64,000 bases of DNA, taken from assembly GCF_036785885.1 (NCBI RefSeq), contig NC_092320.1, positions 17,485,557 through 17,549,556 on the forward strand, written 5' to 3'. Source of the stretch: Coffea arabica. Lineage: Eukaryota > Streptophyta > Magnoliopsida > Gentianales > Rubiaceae. Position 1 is the first letter of the stretch, and each line of letters begins with the position of its first letter. Below, in pieces: positions 59,473 to 64,000 of this stretch. Made by a program: the position numbers and the translations under genes. The notes under the pieces are model-generated. The model was not told the DNA's origin. It made no database searches and was given only the letters and a program-made list of their open reading frames with translations.

Positions 59473-61024
59473 ACTTGCTTGAAGCCTTTTGAATTGCTAA
59501 TCTTGCTAATCTTGAAGCACTTTACAGCTGAATTACTAATCTTGCATCTTTTGACACAATATTGACATCTATTAAGAAATTGTTCTTTTGTGCAACTTAA
59601 TGGATCTCAATATTGGATATTTTGTAATTGCAGATTATCATTGCACTTTATATTAAGTATTCAGCATGTCTTCTCCCGTCTCTGTAAGACTAACTTACAC
59701 TTGAAAATATCAAGCTATTTGTAAAACTACTTGCCAATCTTTTGTCATCTTCTTTTATCTTTTGCAATGTTGATAGTTTTCTGATTTTGTTTAGTCTTAT
59801 ATTGTTAGCCACATGTTTGATTGATAATTTATGATTTAAAAAATGCTATTTCACAAACATTACTGTTAATCTTATCTTATACAAAAATATATGACAACAG
59901 ATTATAGGGAAAACCTCCTAGTCTACTCACTAGATAAACTGGAGTTCTACTTTTCACTGTAGGATTGCCACGTGGACTAACCGGAGGAATACGTAATCTT
60001 TCTTATTTGCAGCCTTCGGTTTTCTTCATTGGTGCAACGCAGCCTTGTTTCTTTTTCCCTGTAAAAATTCAATGGTTAATTTTGTAACAGTGGAGAAATT
60101 GTATGTGCAAATGGATCAGGTAAATTATGAGAATTTAAAAGTAGAGGAGGAATTCAGAAATTGTGAATGCAAATGTAGGTTGATTTGAAAAGGAAAAATA
60201 TAATGAACAAATTATTTTTCCATTACAGTAAAAATTAAACTGCTAATTTGTAATTCCAAATGCAAGTGCAGTTTTGTAATTTAATTTATTTTCAATCAAT
60301 GAAAAATTCAAATAAAATAAAAAGTTATGAATATATTAGTCTCCACTGTTGTTCACTCTCCACTGTTGTTCATTGAGCAAATGCAAGCTGTATTGGCTGG
60401 TTACATAGATAAATTTTGGAAACAAATTAATCTGGCTATACTTGAGTAAAACTAGATGGCGGTTCTATAGGCTCATTTTACATCTAGTTGTGATTATAAA
60501 TGGAATTGTAGATCCTTAAATCAATCATTTTGCCCTTATACAACATATGTAATGACCAATTTAATTTAGATGAATGACAATTAAATTGATATTTTTTGAA
60601 AATCAACTGCTATATTTATGTAAAATTACATGGCGATTTTGTCAGCTCAATTGTACATGTAATTTTCATTTGTTAACAAATAATATAATGAGTAAACAGC
60701 CAATTTAATTTAAATGAATGATAATTGAATCGCATATTCGCTTTAATTATCTAAACTAATGATAATTCAAAATCAGAGGAAGAATCCAATAATTGTAAAT
60801 AAATTACTTTTCCAGCTAGGAAGTTCTTAATGATTTGTGCTATTTGGAAAAAAAGAAGAAGGTGGCCTATAAATAATAGTAATTTCTTGTAAATTAAGAT
60901 TATCAGTTGAAAAATATATCTATTTGCATTGGGCTTTATGAAGTTATTTGGTTTTAAAAAAATTATTTGATTTGTATTGTTCCATCTTTGATAGCTGAAT
61001 TGTAATTTAGTGAGATTTGAATTA

Positions 61025-61121
61025 GAGATCGAGCTCGAGCGACCTGACTCGTTCTCAGTTGTCCATTTGAAAATTTTAAATGGACGACTAAAATTGAGTC
61101 AGGTCGCTCGAGCTCGATCTC
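61025..61121. repeat. 97-bp palindromic hairpin with 26-bp perfect arms
   Basis: The left arm 61025-61050 and right arm 61096-61121 are exact reverse complements (GAGATCGAGCTCGAGCGACC at the outside). The loop is itself mostly palindromic, CCATTTGAAAATTTTAAATGG. G/C-rich arms stand out from the AT-rich surroundings. No coding. It could be a miniature foldback element or a small-RNA-forming hairpin. No clear target duplication seen. Confidence 0.85.
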
Positions 61122-62451
61122 CAATCATCCATTGCTCTATATGATTTCCTCTACAATCATAGAGGATCTCAATCTAAAGCAAACATGATAAGCTATAAAG
61201 GATATCATGTACATCACCACTTGAGTTCATTTTGAATGACCTAGGCTAGAAATCAATTTAATAATCTTTAAAACTTTTTGTGGAATCAAATTTTGGTAGT
61301 TTTCTTCTAAGAGCATATCTAACTCTAAGAACATATGTCCAAGAGCATGGAGAGCTTATAGAAATTTTATGGAGACCGGTGAATCTTCACTTCTTCTGAA
61401 TTTCTTTTCTTATCGATGTTTGAAATATTCTAAACCAAAACAAGTTAAATTCGTGACATTCAAATTTTCTTAAATATAAAGTTTTCATGCAGACATGTTG
61501 CTTATGATTAGATTTACAAGTTATACATATAACATAAACTAATCAGACAAAAAAGAAAGAAAAAAGTTGCACATTGTCACACAAGAATAATTATTCCCTA
61601 AAAAAAAGGCACTAAAGTTGATCACCTACGCAAGTATTTTTGTGATTACACGATGAAGATTGCTACAGAAATCATTGGAAGAAACTCGAATCCATCATAG
61701 TCACAGATTGAAAGTTTGCAAGTCAAATCTGTTCCTTAAAAGGCAAAGTTTCATATCCATCCCCAATTCTGATTTTCTAACAGATTTTCATGTCAATTAG
61801 GGAAATAATTAATGGTAAAATGAATAAGAGCGAATCTGAACCCTCACGCGCCCTGAAGTTGCCTGACCTTAAAACCTCTGTAGGGTAAGCAGAAACTGTA
61901 ATGCACGCTCAACACCAGCCTATTAGCCTATTAGGCAGCCTTTTACAGATTTTGCTGATCGCAAAAAGCAAAGCCCAGCCCAAACTCCGAGCCCAATCAC
62001 GTCTTCCAACGTTAAAATATCCTACGGCCAATAACAATTCTTGGATCAGAACCAACGGCCCAGATTCAAGACCCCACATATTTGAATTCAAATTTCGCAG
62101 AAGTAACGTTACGATTCCGGAGCCTCGGGTTCGGTTCCGAACAACCTAAAATTTTCCACTTATTCCCAAACCTTGAAATAAGGAAGAATGTCTACTATTA
62201 ATGCACTCCTAATCTAGAATTAATTCGCTGCTAACTATTTTCGTGGTATGATCTTTATTTTTGACCCTCTTCCATCTTTATTATATCTGTTAAAGATCTC
62301 ATTGTTTTTGAAAAGATTCTGAGTAGTGGGTTCTTGAAGATTCTTGTATTGCAGCATCAAAAATTTTTCCTTTTAACATTTTTGAAGATTTTGGGTGCTA
62401 AAAATCTGGTTTTCTTGAATTGTTAGGTAGTGGAGAAGATATAGGGCATAA

Positions 62452-64000
62452 ATGGAGGATCCAAGAAAAGGAGGGGGAGGGAGGCATGACTTAAATTTGG
62501 CCTCAAGGAAAGCTGAAGAAGCAGGTTAATGTTCTTGGACTCTTTTATTTATTGTTCTTCTTAATGTTCATTACTTCTTGGTGCTTTTCTGGATTCCACT
62601 TTTCCAGCCAGAGATTTTTTGTGAAAATTTTGGAGGTATTTGGGTTTCTCTTTGTCTAATAACATAAAAGTTCAATTCGTGAACTACCAGGGTATCATGG
62701 TTAATGCAATTATATTTTGAAGGTTTCAGCAATAAGGGAAAAAAAACAATTCCAATAATCAAAATTTTGAATTATCTTGGAAAATGTAGGGAATTTTTTA
62801 AAATTTTAATCAGGGCTTTCTTATGTTTGGAACCCAATTCAAGTGTTAGCTAAGAATTTATGTTATCTGGGGATTCTATTTTACGGGGTTCAGTTTACTG
62901 AATTTCTTATCTGTTTTTACCAAGTAAGGCAAAAATTCAGAATTGGTGAATTTATTTAAAATCGTGTTGTTTAACTTGCAGCCCTGAGGAGATTTCAAGC
63001 TACACATTGGCTGGAATGTTTAATGGGGCCTCTCGGCATATCGAGCCAGCCTTCGGAAAAAGAGTTCATTGCATGCCTGAGAAATGGTCTGATACTCTGC
63101 AACTTAATTAACAAGATACAACCAGGTTCTGTTCCTAAGGTGAAACCCCTTATCTGGAAAATTAACATGACTAAACAATCATTTGATTTAGAGTTTTGTC
63201 GAATTTTAGACTATAGCTTTCTCTGTTTTATTATTGATTTTTGAACACATGCTTAGGTTGTGGAGAAGCATTCATCTTTGCACTCACTATTTTGGGATTC
63301 TCAGCCATTGCCTGCTTATCAGTATTTTGAGAATGTAAGGAATTTTTTGGTAGCTGTGGAAGAATTGCATCTCCCAGCATTTGAGGCATCAGTTTTTGAG
63401 AGGGTAAATTTAAACCGTATGTTAACATTTCTGAGTGCGGTTGGAAAATTATGTGAAAGGGTAGTAATGGCAATGCATTTATATAATGCATTTTCAGGAT
63501 AATATTGAGGAGGGATCATCGACTAAGGTTGTTGATTGCATTTTGGCACTTAAAGCGTACCAGGAGTGGAAGCAAATGAATGGAAGTGATGGGTTTAATA
63601 AGCCTCCTCGATCGCCTTTTATGATCCATTCATCATGTAGGCCTAACACTCGACCTCAAGGATCATCAAATTCTAATAGTTGCAGGCAATTGGACATGTC
63701 CACAAGCCATGATAAAAAGCCACCAGCAGCAAGTGAAAACCAGAAAGTTCAAGGTTCATTTAGTTCTTATTCCTTTTTTCATCATATGTGCCTGTACGTG
63801 GAATTTATGATGATAAAGAGTGCTGATTTTCATTATAGGCCATAGATGGTGCTTACAAGTTCACATTAAGTTTCTCACTATTTGATAGATTAGTAATTAC
63901 CTGAATGTGATCGATTTAATATTGATGGTTTCCATAAAGGGGAACACTGTGTAGAAATGGAGCATTCAGATGTTTGTTGTAATGGTAAGGTAGAGTTTTT
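62452..64000 (+). CDS. Kinesin-14 with calponin-homology domain, 5' part
   Basis: Exons 62452-62524, 62982-63139, 63257-63403 and 63498 to about 63753, GT-AG and in frame, then further exons beyond the window. The protein starts MEDPRKGGGGRHDLNLASRK. The calponin-homology domain (about residues 25-150) reads ALRRFQATHWLECLMGPLGI, FIACLRNGLILCNLINKIQP, GSVPKVVEKHSSLH, AYQYFENVRNFLVAVEELHL and VVDCILALKAYQEWKQMNG. A Ser/Pro-rich linker follows. This is the N-terminus of plant KIN-14 (KCH) kinesins, minus-end-directed motors that link actin and microtubules. The motor domain is not in the window. The ATG at 62452 gives the family-typical N-terminus; an upstream leader of about 200 bases is plausible. 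The end coordinate is the window edge, not a gene end. Confidence 0.88.

Larger units (their letters stand above)
57021..62451. other. Repeat-rich intergenic region
   Basis: AT-rich. Holds one 110-codon open frame (59140-59472) and the 97-bp hairpin at 61025-61121. 62160-62451 is probably the 5' leader and promoter of the kinesin gene. Nothing else recognised. Confidence 0.5.

Noticed and set aside
1..64000. CRISPR arrays, bacterial-type operons, terminators or origins
   Set aside because: Spaced identical repeats and bacterial gene organisation are absent; this is plant nuclear DNA.

Overview
The window is nuclear DNA from a flowering plant, most likely a eudicot. It is AT-rich, its genes have GT-AG introns, it encodes a MIKC-type MADS-box protein, a MIZ1 (DUF617) protein, a D-type cyclin and a CH-domain kinesin-14, and it holds many plant-type transposable elements plus a nuclear copy of plastid DNA. 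I cannot fix the genus from sequence alone.

Layout. 1-10.1 kb is gene-free. It holds a degenerate G-rich hAT-like repeat, two terminal-inverted-repeat (TIR) elements (1918-3013 and 3206-3743), old tandem duplications (4.4-9.4 kb) interrupted by a LINE 3' fragment with an RNase H domain, and a well-bounded hAT-type element (9607-10129). 10.1-22.4 kb carries the intact single-exon MIZ1-like gene (13763-14578, minus), a protease-only Ty3/Gypsy derivative with both LTRs (15520-17545), and a SINE with target-site duplication (19776-20024). 22.4-27.5 kb is an AGL15/AGL18-like MADS-box gene (minus). Its eight exons join to a 242-residue protein, and its last intron contains a decayed plastid trnE(end)-trnY-trnD segment. 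27.5-34.4 kb holds tandem duplications, a 1.3-kb Pack-MULE carrying a fragment of a CRINKLY4-related receptor kinase, and another hAT-like element. 34.4-35.9 kb is an F-box pseudogene. 40.9-43.6 kb is a pseudogene of a TAT-SF1/U2AF-associated splicing factor (minus). 44.4-48.0 kb is an intact four-exon D6-like cyclin gene (plus) whose second intron is almost entirely a 1.86-kb LTR retrotransposon. 48-62.4 kb is mostly repeats. It includes a second Pack-MULE (55425-57011) that combines a beta-1,3-galactosyltransferase first exon and a purine-permease fragment. 62.4-64 kb is the 5' end of a kinesin-14 gene with a calponin-homology domain; it runs off the window.

The intact genes (MIZ1-like, MADS, cyclin, kinesin-14) have no obvious shared pathway. 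The main theme is transposon activity: two independent gene-capture elements with similar outermost TIR bases but different cargo, several elements with recognisable target-site duplications, and insertions in introns of genes whose reading frames stay open. Family names come from remembered protein and RNA families; no database search was possible. Splice sites were read by eye and checked for frame.
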